Below are positions 33,551 to 42,088 of a DNA stretch of 64,000 nucleotides, piece after piece. The notes beneath the pieces were generated by a model. The model searched no databases and was not told the DNA's origin. It worked only from the letters and a program-made list of their open reading frames with translations. The DNA comes from an uncultured Coriobacteriaceae bacterium (GTDB lineage Bacteria; Actinomycetota; Coriobacteriia; Coriobacteriales; Atopobiaceae): NCBI GenBank assembly GCA_902795065.1, contig CADBJR010000010.1, positions 1 through 64,000 of the forward strand, given 5' to 3'. A program made the translations under genes and the position numbers. Numbering within the stretch: the first letter of the stretch is position 1; each line of letters starts with the position of its first letter.

Positions 33551-35038
33551 TTAGTCCATGATGTTGTGCCAGACCTCGGTGGCCGTGGAGCCCTCGACAT
33601 CGAAGGCGTCCTCGAACACGCCCGCGGCGATGGCGTCCTCGTTGAAGATGTTGACGCGGTAGAGGCCGGGATCCTCGATGTAGGTGATGACGACGAGGTC
33701 GGTCGCGCCCGACGGGGTGGTGACCATGGCCATGCCGAGGCCCTCGTCATCGACGAACACGGAATCGTCGAGTGAGATATTGCAGAGCTTGTCGATGACG
33801 TCGCTCATGGAGCTGTAATCGCGGTCGTCGACCACGAGGACGTAGACGCACGGGGTTCCCTTGCCATTGGCGGGCAGGCTCCCGATCTCGGTGCGGGTGA
33901 ACTCGTAGTCGTCCTTGCCCATCACGTAGAAGGCATCGTTGCCGTCGGGGGACAGCCACCAGAGGTTGTCGCTCTTCCAGGAGAAGCCGCCCTCGGTCTC
34001 GATGACGTTGATGAGATTCTCGCCATCGGTCTCGAGCATGGTGTAGAACGTGGGGTTGGCCTTGGAATCGACCGTGTCATATCCGCTGGTGGGAGCGGGG
34101 GTCGAAGGCGTGGTGGAGCCGCCGCCGTCGGTGGGGGTCACGACGGGGTTGCTGGAGCCGCCGCCGGAGCTGCTGCCGCCGCTGGGCTTCTTGCCGCCTC
34201 CGCCGAAGAGCGAGAAGACGATGAAGCCGACGAGGGCGAGCGCGATGACGCCGATCGCGATCTTGGCGAGAGGCGACTTCTTGGCGGGCTTGGCGCCGGC
34301 GACCGAGGTGGCCACGGGCTGATAGGAATAGTTGGGCGCAGGCTGGCCGGTAGGCGCGGGCGGCGTATAGGACTGGGTCGGCTGCGTGTAGGCCTGCTGC
34401 GGCGTGTAGGACTGGGCGGCAGGCTGCGGGGCCGGCGTGTAGGACTGCTGCGGAGCAGGCGTATAGGCAGGCTGCGGAGCAGGGGTGTAGGTGGGCTGCG
34501 GCGCGGCAGGCGCAGGAGCAGGAGCGGGCGTGGGCTCGACATAGCTCGCGGGCTCTGCGGCGGGGGCCACGGGAACGACCGGGGCGACCTCGGCGACGGC
34601 GGGAGCTGCAGCCTCGAAGACGGGGGCTGCGACCTCGGGCTCGGCGGCCTTGACGACGGGCTCGGCGACGGAAGACGTGGGCAGCTCGCCAGCGGCCTCC
34701 ATCTCTGCCCTCAGGCGCGCGAGGGCATCCTCGACATCGGCGCTGACGGCCTCGGGAGCCTCCTCGACGGCCTCGACGACAGGCGCCGCGACCTCCTCGA
34801 CGGCCTCGGCGACAGGAGCTGCAACCTCCTCGACGGTCTCGACGACGGGGGCTGCGACCTCCTCGACGGCCTCGGCGACAGGAGCTGCAACCTCCTCGAC
34901 GGTCTCGACGACGGGCTCGGCGATCTCCTCGACAGCCTCGACGACGGGCTCCGGGACGGGGGCTGCGACGGGCTTGCCGCAATGAGAGCAGAACGCCGCA
35001 CCATCGGGAAGCTGTGCACCGCAATACGAACAGAACAT
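33551..35038 (-). CDS. zinc-ribbon membrane protein with repeat region
   Basis: 495-aa protein of unknown function. Residues 3-20 form a zinc ribbon (CSYCG...CSHCG). Residues 30-97 are an 11-residue repeat of the type VEEVAAPVAEA. Residues 165-245 are Pro/Gln/Tyr-rich with repeated TPAPQ. One transmembrane helix lies near 256-276, then a Gly/Ser linker, then a C-terminal extracytoplasmic domain of about 170 aa (starting near TVDSKANPTFYTML). The layout resembles zinc-ribbon-TM proteins of actinobacteria in which the ribbon is cytoplasmic. It is followed by thrS after a terminator and preceded by another zinc-ribbon protein. Confidence 0.8.
   Translation of the reverse strand: MFCSYCGAQLPDGAAFCSHCGKPVAAPVPEPVVEAVEEIAEPVVETVEEVAAPVAEAVEEVAAPVVETVEEVAAPVAEAVEEVAAPVVEAVEEAPEAVSADVEDALARLRAEMEAAGELPTSSVAEPVVKAAEPEVAAPVFEAAAPAVAEVAPVVPVAPAAEPASYVEPTPAPAPAPAAPQPTYTPAPQPAYTPAPQQSYTPAPQPAAQSYTPQQAYTQPTQSYTPPAPTGQPAPNYSYQPVATSVAGAKPAKKSPLAKIAIGVIALALVGFIVFSLFGGGGKKPSGGSSSGGGSSNPVVTPTDGGGSTTPSTPAPTSGYDTVDSKANPTFYTMLETDGENLINVIETEGGFSWKSDNLWWLSPDGNDAFYVMGKDDYEFTRTEIGSLPANGKGTPCVYVLVVDDRDYSSMSDVIDKLCNISLDDSVFVDDEGLGMAMVTTPSGATDLVVITYIEDPGLYRVNIFNEDAIAAGVFEDAFDVEGSTATEVWHNIMD
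34750..34950 (-). repeat. 33-bp coding tandem repeat
   Basis: Within the gene at 33551, units of 33 bases (11 residues) recur about six times, with alternate units more alike (66-base higher-order period, gacggcctcggcgacagg versus gacggtctcgacgacggg). Such arrays can change length by slippage. The repeats keep the reading frame. Confidence 0.8.
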
Positions 35039-35063
35039 GGGCGATCCCTTCTCCCTTTACGAA

Positions 35064-35090
35064 CATGGGGCCGCCGAGTGCGACCCCATG
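35064..35090. repeat. inverted repeat between the two zinc-ribbon genes
   Basis: A seven-base perfect stem, catgggg/ccccatg, has a 13-base loop between the stop of the gene at 35120 and the start of the gene at 33551. No U tract follows. It could be a weak terminator or processing hairpin. Confidence 0.4.
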
Positions 35091-35119
35091 AAGAATCCGA
35101 CACTACACAACCAACTATA

Positions 35120-35551
35120 TTACTGGATGCGGGTCCTGCAATACGGGCAGACCTTCCAATCGGCGTTCAGCGGGCGGTGGCAGGTGGGGCACACGTTGCG
35201 CACCTGGGTGTTGCAGATCGGGCACACCACGAAATCGCGGTCGATGGGAGCGCCGCACTTGGGGCAGATGCCGTAGTGCGAGAGCTGGTGCTCGCGCAGC
35301 GCGATGTCGAGGTCCTGCTCCTCACGGTCGATGAGGTAGGAGCTGGGACGGAGGATGACGTAGGCGAGCAGGCCCACCACGGGGATGACGGAGATGACGG
35401 CCCACATCCACCAAGGCTCGGCGCCACGGCGCTGGGCATCGCGGATGACGTAGACGATGGAAAGCACGTAGAGCATGACCACGCAGGCGACCATCAGGTA
35501 CAGGACCATACGTACTTCGGGCGTGATCAGCTGATCGAGAAGTTCTTGCAT
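35120..35551 (-). CDS. membrane protein with PLD N-terminal-like helices and double zinc ribbon
   Basis: 143-aa protein with two transmembrane helices (about residues 14-35 and 48-68) separated by the short loop RDAQRRGAEPWW, a pattern of phospholipase-D N-terminal (PLDc_N) domains. A cytoplasmic tail follows with two zinc ribbons: CPKCG...CPIC and CPTCH...CPYC. A ggagc site precedes the ATG. The shared zinc-ribbon/TM plan with the gene at 33551 suggests that the two work at the membrane together. Function unknown. Confidence 0.75.
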   Translation of the reverse strand: MQELLDQLITPEVRMVLYLMVACVVMLYVLSIVYVIRDAQRRGAEPWWMWAVISVIPVVGLLAYVILRPSSYLIDREEQDLDIALREHQLSHYGICPKCGAPIDRDFVVCPICNTQVRNVCPTCHRPLNADWKVCPYCRTRIQ

Positions 35552-35674
35552 TTGAGGTGCTCCTTAGCGCATAGCCTAAACGAAGTGCCACATACAAAAC
35601 TAGATTGTAGCAGAGCACACGCCCTCGTGCATTTCTCCACAGAATGTGTCGATTGGGCAGGGTGCGGGTTCGGT

Positions 35675-37090
35675 TCAGGCGAGGATCCCCGCGACGGCAC
35701 CCGCGAGCGTGATCGACCCGCAGGCGACATATGCCTCCCCCGCAAGCGCCTCGACGGCCCCCTCGACCGTCGGATAGACGCCGATGACATCGGCGCCCGC
35801 CTCGCGGAAGAGTCCGGCGAGCTCCTCGGCTGGCAGCGCGCGGTGCGAGCTCGTACGGGTGCAGGCGACGCGCGGGAACTCATGCGCGAGGATCTCGACG
35901 ATGCCGCGCACGTCCTTGTCGGCGAGGACCGCGCAGAGGAGCAGTGGGCGGCCGGAGACCTCTGGCTCGACCGCGCGTACGGCCGTGAGGAACGTCTCGA
36001 CCGACTGCGGGTTGTGGCAGGCATCGATGAGGACGGGCGGCTCCTGGCGCAGGAGCTGGAAGCGGCCGGGCGTGGGGCAGGATGCGACGGCGGCGCGGAG
36101 CTTCTCGGGATCGATGGCACGGCCGAGGTAGTCCTCGGCGAGGCAGACGGCGCAGGCGATGTTGGCCGCCTGGTAACCGGGCTTGCACGCCTCGAGCGAC
36201 GGGTACGTCGCGCGGGTGGTGGCGACATCGAGCACGAGCGGGTCGCCGATGCGATGCGGGCGGTCGGTCACGATGAAGCTCGCATGGGGAAGGCCCCCGT
36301 GGGCCCGCAGCTCGCCCGGAAGCATCTCGCCCTCGGCGTCGGAGAGGACCTGCGGGACGAGGAGCGTGGGGACGACGCCCTGCTCCGCGCACCGATCGAG
36401 GAAGACGTCCTCGACGGATGCGGGCGCGGCGGTGCCGACGCCGAGCACGCAGGTGCGGCCGGTCTTGATGATGGCGGCCTTCTCGGCGGCGATGGCCTCG
36501 ACGGTATCGCCGAGCACGTGCATGTGGTCGAGTCCCACACCGGTCACGGCGACGGACCTGATGCTCTTGACAGCGCTCGTGGCGTCCCAGCGGCCGCCCA
36601 TGCCGCACTCGAGCACGGCGACGTCGACGCCCTCCTCGGCGTAGACCACGCAGGCGGCCACCGTGAGCAGGTCGAACTCGGTGATGTCGTACGGACGCTC
36701 CCCCGCCTCGGCGCGTCGCGCGTTCACGCGCTCCCCCGCCGTCTTGGCAGCGGAGATGCCGCGCGCGAACCGCTCCTCGGAGACGGGCGCGCCCTGGACC
36801 TCCATGCGCTCGGTGTACGAGACGAGCTCGGGGCTCGTGTAGAGCGCCGTGCGATAGCCCTCCGCCATGAGGATGGCGGCGGTGTAGCGCGAGGTCGAGG
36901 TCTTGCCGTTGGTGCCGGCGATCTGGATCGCCTCGAAGCGGCTGTCGGGATCTCCCAGCTCGTGCAGCATGTCCTCGACGGTCTCGAGCAGGGGGCAAAT
37001 GCCGAACTTGAGCACATCGTGGAGAACGGCGAGCGCGCCCTCGTACGAGAGCGCGGGGATTTCGAAGGGAACGCTGTAGGGCTCGCTCAT
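35675..37090 (-). CDS. folC: folylpolyglutamate synthase / dihydrofolate synthase
   Basis: 471-aa Mur-ligase-type enzyme adding glutamates to folates (and Glu to dihydropteroate). ATP-binding AIQIAGTNGKTSTSRYTA is near residue 54. The conserved ECGMGGRWDATS is near 160, TGVGLDHMHVLGDT near 185 and the C-terminal LIDACHNPQS near 345. The ATG overlaps the FNT stop (ATGA). It is the last gene of the one-carbon operon. The C-terminal half matches the Mur ligase C domain. Confidence 0.93.
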   Translation of the reverse strand: MSEPYSVPFEIPALSYEGALAVLHDVLKFGICPLLETVEDMLHELGDPDSRFEAIQIAGTNGKTSTSRYTAAILMAEGYRTALYTSPELVSYTERMEVQGAPVSEERFARGISAAKTAGERVNARRAEAGERPYDITEFDLLTVAACVVYAEEGVDVAVLECGMGGRWDATSAVKSIRSVAVTGVGLDHMHVLGDTVEAIAAEKAAIIKTGRTCVLGVGTAAPASVEDVFLDRCAEQGVVPTLLVPQVLSDAEGEMLPGELRAHGGLPHASFIVTDRPHRIGDPLVLDVATTRATYPSLEACKPGYQAANIACAVCLAEDYLGRAIDPEKLRAAVASCPTPGRFQLLRQEPPVLIDACHNPQSVETFLTAVRAVEPEVSGRPLLLCAVLADKDVRGIVEILAHEFPRVACTRTSSHRALPAEELAGLFREAGADVIGVYPTVEGAVEALAGEAYVACGSITLAGAVAGILA

Positions 37091-37872
37091 CGCTTGGCCT
37101 TCTTCCCATAGACGAACCAGTAGGCGCAGGCGACCATGAGGGCGCCGCCCACGATGTTGCCCGCGGTGGCGAGGGCGATGTTCTGAACCATGCCCGCCAT
37201 GGTGACGGAATCGAGCCCGATGGCGCCCTGGGTGAGCATGCCGAAGGGGATGAAGAACATGTTGGCGATGCAGTGCTCGAACCCGCAGGCCACGAATCCC
37301 GCAACGGGCACGGCCGCGGCGAAGAACTTGTCGGCGACCGTGGTGCCGGCGAAGCTCATCCACACCGCGAGGCAGACGAGGATGTTGCAGAGGATGCCGC
37401 GGAAGAACACGGCGCTGGGGGCGAGACCCGCCTTGGCGGCGGCGATCGAGACCGCGACCTCCCCCACCGCACCGCCGCCAAGCGTGCGGAAGGCGGCCAG
37501 ATGGAGGATGAGCGCGAGCAGAAGCGAACCGACGAGGTTGCCGGCGTAGACGACCGTCCAACGGGAGAGCATGCGCTTGAGGTCGTACTTCCTGGACAGC
37601 AGGCCGATGGCCATGAGCGAGTTGCCCGTGAAGAGCTCCGCGCCGGCGACGAGGACGAGGAAGAGCCCGAGCGAGAACGCGAGGCCGCCCAGCACGGACG
37701 AGATGCCGAAGGAGAGGGTTGAGTCTGCCTTGACGATAAGCATGAACGTGGCGCCGAGGCCGATGTAGAAGCCGGCCATGCACCCGAGGACGAACGCCTT
37801 GGGAAGCGCGAGGTTCGCCTTGGCCTGGCCGATCTTCTCGGCGGAGACCTCGATCTCAGCGGGGGTCAGCAC
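37087..37872 (-). CDS. formate/nitrite transporter (FNT) family channel
   Basis: 261-aa membrane protein with six hydrophobic helices. Family motifs include AGFYIGLGATFML near residue 32, GAELFTGNSLM near 80 and ACGFEHCIANMFFIP near 180, which contains the central His of the FocA pore. I choose the GTG at 37872, two bases after the folE stop, with ggag overlapping the folE end. It is embedded between folE and folC in a formate-using operon, so formate is the likely substrate rather than nitrite. Confidence 0.92.
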   Translation of the reverse strand: MLTPAEIEVSAEKIGQAKANLALPKAFVLGCMAGFYIGLGATFMLIVKADSTLSFGISSVLGGLAFSLGLFLVLVAGAELFTGNSLMAIGLLSRKYDLKRMLSRWTVVYAGNLVGSLLLALILHLAAFRTLGGGAVGEVAVSIAAAKAGLAPSAVFFRGILCNILVCLAVWMSFAGTTVADKFFAAAVPVAGFVACGFEHCIANMFFIPFGMLTQGAIGLDSVTMAGMVQNIALATAGNIVGGALMVACAYWFVYGKKAKR

Positions 37873-37874
37873 GG

Positions 37875-38462
37875 TTAGACTCCAATCAGGTTGAGGGCCT
37901 CTTCGCGGGCCTTGAGGTCGCTCTTGAGGAAGCCGCGCACCGCGGACGTGACGGTGACGGATCCCGCGGCGCGGATGCCGCGCATGCACATGCAGGTGTG
38001 CTCCGCCTCGAGCACCACGAGGACGCCGCGCGCATGGAGGCGCTCCTCGATGGCGTCGGCGATCTGGTTGGTGAGGCGCTCCTGGAGCTGCGGACGCCGC
38101 GCATAGCCGCTCACGCAGCGCGCGAGCTTGGAGAGGCCGGTGAGCTTGCCCTCGCTGGGAAGGTAGCAGATGTGCGCACGGCCGGTGAACGGCAGCAGGT
38201 GATGCTCGCACATCGACGCGAAGGGGATGTCCTTCACGATGACCATGTCCTCGTTGCCGGGCTCGTTGAACTGGCGCAGGAGGTGGAAGCTCGGATCCTC
38301 CTGCATGCCGCCGAAGATCTCCTCGCAGGCGCGGGCCACGCGGTCCGGCGTACCCTCGAGGCCCTCGCGGTCGGGATCCTCGCCGATGCCGATGAGGAAC
38401 TCGCGGATCGCCGCCTCGATGCGGGGCTTGTCGATGGTGTTGTACGAAAGGTTCGTGGTCAT
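37875..38462 (-). CDS. folE: GTP cyclohydrolase I
   Basis: 195-aa first enzyme of folate synthesis, converting GTP to dihydroneopterin triphosphate and formate. Zinc ligands are seen in [10 protein letters not shown] near residue 83 and HTCMCMRG near 155. GTPDRVARA near 38 and LTGLSKLAR are conserved. The start is one base after the folD stop. Formate released here could feed fhs or leave through the FNT channel encoded next. Confidence 0.96.
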   Translation of the reverse strand: MTTNLSYNTIDKPRIEAAIREFLIGIGEDPDREGLEGTPDRVARACEEIFGGMQEDPSFHLLRQFNEPGNEDMVIVKDIPFASMCEHHLLPFTGRAHICYLPSEGKLTGLSKLARCVSGYARRPQLQERLTNQIADAIEERLHARGVLVVLEAEHTCMCMRGIRAAGSVTVTSAVRGFLKSDLKAREEALNLIGV

Positions 38463-38463
38463 G

Positions 38464-39315
38464 CTAGGCCCTTCTCTCGGCCGCCTCGATGACGTGCTTG
38501 GCGAGGATGGCGGTGGTCACTGATCCGACACCGCCGGGAACGGGCGTGATGGCGTCGACGATCGGAGCGACCTCATCATAGAGCACGTCGCCGGCGAGCT
38601 TGTTGTTCTTGTCGTCCCAATTGATGCCCACGTCGATGACGACCTGGCCGGGGGCGACGGATGCCGCGCCTGCGGTGCCGATATGGCCCGCGGCGACGAC
38701 GAGGATCTCCGCCTTGGCGCACTCGGCCGCGAGGTCCTTGGTGCGGGTGTGGCACATGGTGACGGTGGCGTTCTTGGCCTGCAGCATCATCGAGACGGGC
38801 TTGCCGATGACGAGCGAGCGGCCGACGACCGTCGCCCTGGCGCCCGTCAGGTCATAGCCGTAGAAGCCGAGGAGCTCGATGACGGCCTCGGCGGTGCAGG
38901 GCGCGAAGCCCACCGGGCGGTTGGCGAAGACGCCGTAGAGCGAGCCCGAGGTGATGCAGTCGACGTCCTTGGAGGGGTCGAGGGCAGCACAGGCCGCCGC
39001 CTCGTCGAGCGTCTTGGGCAGCGGGCGGAACATCAGGCATCCGTGGATCGTCTCATCGGAGTTGATGCGCTCGATGGCGGCCATGAGCTCGTCCTGGGTG
39101 CAGTCGGCGTCGAGCACGATGGACTCGACCTCGATGCCGAGGGACGCGCAGCGCTTGAGGGCGCCGCGCTCGTAGGAGAGGTCGTCGTCGCGGGCACCGA
39201 CGCGCAGGATCGCAAGCTTGGGGGTGTTGCCCTGCTCAGCGAGCGCCGCCGCGCGGGGGATGAGCTTCTCGGTGAGGGCGTCGGCAACGGGCTTTCCGCG
39301 CAGTTCTTTCGCCAT
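38464..39315 (-). CDS. folD: bifunctional methylene-THF dehydrogenase / methenyl-THF cyclohydrolase
   Basis: 283-aa enzyme interconverting formyl-, methenyl- and methylene-tetrahydrofolate with NAD(P). The catalytic Lys falls in the [17 protein letters not shown] region near residue 50; the canonical YxxxK there reads Y-E-R-G-A and differs. [12 protein letters not shown] follows near 110. The NADP motif [14 protein letters not shown] is near 155 and [13 protein letters not shown] is at the C-terminus. The ATG at 39315 follows gaggag. It sits between fchA and folE. Confidence 0.93.
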   Translation of the reverse strand: MAKELRGKPVADALTEKLIPRAAALAEQGNTPKLAILRVGARDDDLSYERGALKRCASLGIEVESIVLDADCTQDELMAAIERINSDETIHGCLMFRPLPKTLDEAAACAALDPSKDVDCITSGSLYGVFANRPVGFAPCTAEAVIELLGFYGYDLTGARATVVGRSLVIGKPVSMMLQAKNATVTMCHTRTKDLAAECAKAEILVVAAGHIGTAGAASVAPGQVVIDVGINWDDKNNKLAGDVLYDEVAPIVDAITPVPGGVGSVTTAILAKHVIEAAERRA

Positions 39316-39336
39316 CTGGCATCTCCTCTCAGATTC

Positions 39337-39379
39337 CCGCTTCATCACTTCGGGGATACTCCCCTACGTGAGGAAGCGG
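39337..39379 (-). repeat. intercistronic hairpin with GGGGATACTCCCC core (copy 2)
   Basis: An outer stem ccgcttc/gaagcgg and tcac/gtga encloses the small palindrome gggga-tac-tcccc, between fchA and folD in the same operon. There is no U tract, so it is more likely an RNA-processing or stability element than a terminator. The core recurs at 105-126 and 53934-53960, with a variant at 53994-54020. Confidence 0.6.
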
Positions 39380-39384
39380 ATCGA

Positions 39385-40011
39385 TCAGCCGCGGATGCGG
39401 GTCATAACGGACTGGGCGCACGCCTCTGCGCGCGGGATGTACTCGGAGAGCAGCGCATCGCACCTGCTCTCGAGATCCTCCGCCCAGACACGGTCCTTGA
39501 GCGTCTTGGTGTTCACGAACACGTTCATGCTCGCCGATTCGAGGGCCGCGCGGGCGAACAGCGCACCGCAGCCCACGTCGGAGACGAGCATCTTGGAACC
39601 CTTCTCCCCCATCTCCTCGAGGAGCTCGATGGACTTGGCGATCTCGACCATCATCTCGTAGGGAGCCTTGCAGGCGGCCTTCGTCGCTGCCTCGAGGGTC
39701 TCGGCGCGGGACGGGTCCTCCTTGGGGATGGCATATGCCTGGGAGAGCGGGAAGAACGCGGTGGCATCATCGGCGACGAGGTCGATGAGACGCAGACGCA
39801 CCTCCTCCGCATCGGCAAGCATGCGCTGCACATCATCCTCGACGGCGGCGTAGGTCTTCTTGCCGGTGGTGAAGTTGCCCACCATCGAGCAGAGCGCGGC
39901 GCCGAGGGCGCCCACGAGCGCGGCCGCTCCGCCGCCTCCAGGTACGGACTGCTTGGCGGCGAGCACCGCGGCAAACTCGGTGCAGCTCAGGTTCGTGAGA
40001 GGTTCAGCCAT
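39385..40011 (-). CDS. fchA: formiminotetrahydrofolate cyclodeaminase family protein
   Basis: 208-aa helical enzyme of the cyclodeaminase/cyclohydrolase family, making methenyl-THF from formimino-THF or acting as methenyl-THF cyclohydrolase beside fhs and folD. The family folate-binding glycine loop SVPGGGGAAALVGALGAAL is near residue 22. The later MLVSDVGCGALFARAALE near 145 is also conserved. An aaggaag site precedes the ATG. It lies between fhs and folD. Orthologs in acetogens and purine or histidine degraders have this position. Confidence 0.92.
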   Translation of the reverse strand: MAEPLTNLSCTEFAAVLAAKQSVPGGGGAAALVGALGAALCSMVGNFTTGKKTYAAVEDDVQRMLADAEEVRLRLIDLVADDATAFFPLSQAYAIPKEDPSRAETLEAATKAACKAPYEMMVEIAKSIELLEEMGEKGSKMLVSDVGCGALFARAALESASMNVFVNTKTLKDRVWAEDLESRCDALLSEYIPRAEACAQSVMTRIRG

Positions 40012-40152
40012 GGTTGACTTCCTTGCCGGTTTCTCGGGTTTGGGACTGGGTTCTGATCCGATGGGGGCCGCCGCCCTCTCCCGCGCGCAGTTCCGCAGCG
40101 AAGCGAGGACTGTTCGAGCACGGGAGAGCGCGACGGCCTACCACCAGTGCGT

Positions 40153-41826
40153 TTAGAACAGGCCGACGATCTTGCCGTCCTCGGTGACGTCGATCTTCTC
40201 GGCGGCGGGGACCTTGGGGAGGCCCGGCATCGTCATGATGTCGCCAGTGTAGGCGACGATGAAGCCGGCACCCGCGGAGACGCGCAGGTCGCGCACGTTG
40301 AGCGTGAAGTCGTGCGGGGCGCCGAGCAGCGTCGGGTCGTCGGAGAAGCTGTACTGGGTCTTGGCGACGCAGATGGGCAGCCCGCCGAAGCCGAGGTCCT
40401 CGAGCTCTTTGGCCTTCTTGGCGGCCGCGGGGAGCAGGAGCATGTGCTTGGCGTGGTAGATCTTGTGGGCGATGTCGTGCAGCTTGCCCTGGATGGACTG
40501 GTCGAGCTCGTAGGAGAAGCGGAAGTCGGCAGGCTCGTCGCAGAGGCGCACGACCTCGTCGGCGAGCGCGCGGCCGCCCTCGCCGCCCTTGGCCCACACC
40601 TCGGAGAGCGCGACGTTGACGCCGAGTTCCTTGCACTTGGCCTCGACGAGGTCGAGCTCGGCCTTGGTGTCGGTCGGGAATGCGTTGATGGCGACGACGC
40701 AGGGCAGGCCGTAGACGTTCTTGATGTTGTCGACGTGCTGGAGCAGGTTGGGCAGGCCGGCCTCGAGCGCCTCGAGGTTCTCCTTGCCGAGGTCTGCCTT
40801 GGCGACGCCGCCGTTGTGCTTGAGGGCGCGGACGGTGGCGACGATCACGACGGCGCTGGGGGTGAGGCCCGTGGCGCGGCACTTGATGTCGAGGAACTTC
40901 TCGGCACCCAGGTCGGCGCCGAAGCCGGCCTCGGTCACGACGTAGTCGGCCATCTTCATGGCGGTGGTGGTGGCCATCACGGAGTTGCAGCCGTGGGCGA
41001 TGTTGGCGAACGGGCCGCCGTGGACGAACGCGGGGTTGTTCTCGAGCGTCTGGACGAGGTTGGGCTTGATGGCGTCCTTGAGCAGCGCGGTGCAGGCGCC
41101 CTCCGCCTTGATGTCGGAGACGGTGACGGGCTTCTTGTCGTAGGTGTAGGCGATGACCATGCGGCCGAGGCGCGCCTTGAGGTCCTCGAGGCTGGTGGCC
41201 AGGCAGAACACGGCCATGACCTCGGAGGCAACGGTGATGTCGAAGCCGTCCTGGCGGGGCACGCCGTCGCCGATGCCGCCCATGCCGTCGACGACGTTGC
41301 GGAGCTGGCGGTCGTTCATGTCGACGCAGCGGCGCCATGCGATGCGGCGCGGGTCGATGTTGAGGGAGTTGCCCTGCTTGATGTGGTTGTCGAGCATGGC
41401 GGCGATGAGGTTGTTGGCGGCGCCGATGGCGTGGAAGTCGCCGGTGAAGTGCAGGTTGATATCCTCCATGGGGACGACCTGGGCGTAGCCGCCGCCCGCA
41501 GCGCCGCCCTTGACGCCGAACACGGGGCCGAGGGACGGCTCGCGCAGGCACAGCATGGCCTTGCGGCCGGTGAGGTTCAGCGCGTCGGCGAGGCCGACGG
41601 ACGTGGTGGTCTTGCCCTCGCCCGCAGGCGTGGGGTTGATGGCGGTGACGAGGATGAGCTTCGCCTTGGAGGGCATATCCTTCATCGAGTGGATGTCGAC
41701 CTTGGCCTTGTACTTGCCGTAGTGCTCGAGCTGGTCCTCGGTGAGGCCGGCCTTCGCCGCGATCTCGCTGATGGGAAGCATCGTCGCTGCCTGCGCGATC
41801 TCGATATCGCTCTTGATCTCTGCCAT
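40153..41826 (-). CDS. fhs: formate-tetrahydrofolate ligase
   Basis: 557-aa ATP-dependent ligase forming 10-formyl-THF from formate; with FolD and FchA it is the methyl-branch module of acetogens and also a purine and Met-tRNA formyl source. The P-loop [18 protein letters not shown] is near residue 65. The formyl-phosphate site segments [20 protein letters not shown] near 97 and [19 protein letters not shown] near 305 are present. The ATG at 41826 follows gaagggg. It is first gene of the operon. CO-dehydrogenase genes are not in the window. Confidence 0.97.
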   Translation of the reverse strand: MAEIKSDIEIAQAATMLPISEIAAKAGLTEDQLEHYGKYKAKVDIHSMKDMPSKAKLILVTAINPTPAGEGKTTTSVGLADALNLTGRKAMLCLREPSLGPVFGVKGGAAGGGYAQVVPMEDINLHFTGDFHAIGAANNLIAAMLDNHIKQGNSLNIDPRRIAWRRCVDMNDRQLRNVVDGMGGIGDGVPRQDGFDITVASEVMAVFCLATSLEDLKARLGRMVIAYTYDKKPVTVSDIKAEGACTALLKDAIKPNLVQTLENNPAFVHGGPFANIAHGCNSVMATTTAMKMADYVVTEAGFGADLGAEKFLDIKCRATGLTPSAVVIVATVRALKHNGGVAKADLGKENLEALEAGLPNLLQHVDNIKNVYGLPCVVAINAFPTDTKAELDLVEAKCKELGVNVALSEVWAKGGEGGRALADEVVRLCDEPADFRFSYELDQSIQGKLHDIAHKIYHAKHMLLLPAAAKKAKELEDLGFGGLPICVAKTQYSFSDDPTLLGAPHDFTLNVRDLRVSAGAGFIVAYTGDIMTMPGLPKVPAAEKIDVTEDGKIVGLF

Positions 41827-42030
41827 CGTGAACCCCTTCTTGTTATGGGCGGACGCCCTTTTACAGACTGTGCGGGACGAGAACCGAACAATGCATCGGT
41901 AAATCTCTGTACAGTTATTCTCGCAGTACACGTCAGGTTCTAACAAGAGCCAAACAAACTAAGTAGGGAAAAGCGTTTTGTAAGATATGCACAAGCGGCA
42001 AACAATCAGCCACATGCGCTTTAGTCGACT

Positions 42031-42052
42031 GCATACTCACAATTGAGTATGC
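42031..42052. promoter_or_regulatory. perfect 9-bp dyad upstream of fhs
   Basis: gcatactca-caat-tgagtatgc lies in the 262-base gap between the PucR-type regulator and fhs, about 205 bases upstream of the fhs start. There is no U tract on either side. It could be an operator for the neighbouring regulator or an intergenic hairpin. Confidence 0.5.
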
Positions 42053-42088
42053 GCGTTGTATGGTTTGCAGCTCCCTTTTACCGATTTC

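Noticed and set aside
34750-34950. CRISPR-like regularly spaced repeats
   Set aside because: The repeats are contiguous 33-base units without spacers and lie in frame within a protein-coding gene.
42031-42052. Rho-independent terminator of the PucR-type regulator gene
   Set aside because: The dyad is AT-balanced and lacks a U tract on either strand, so it is listed as a possible operator instead.
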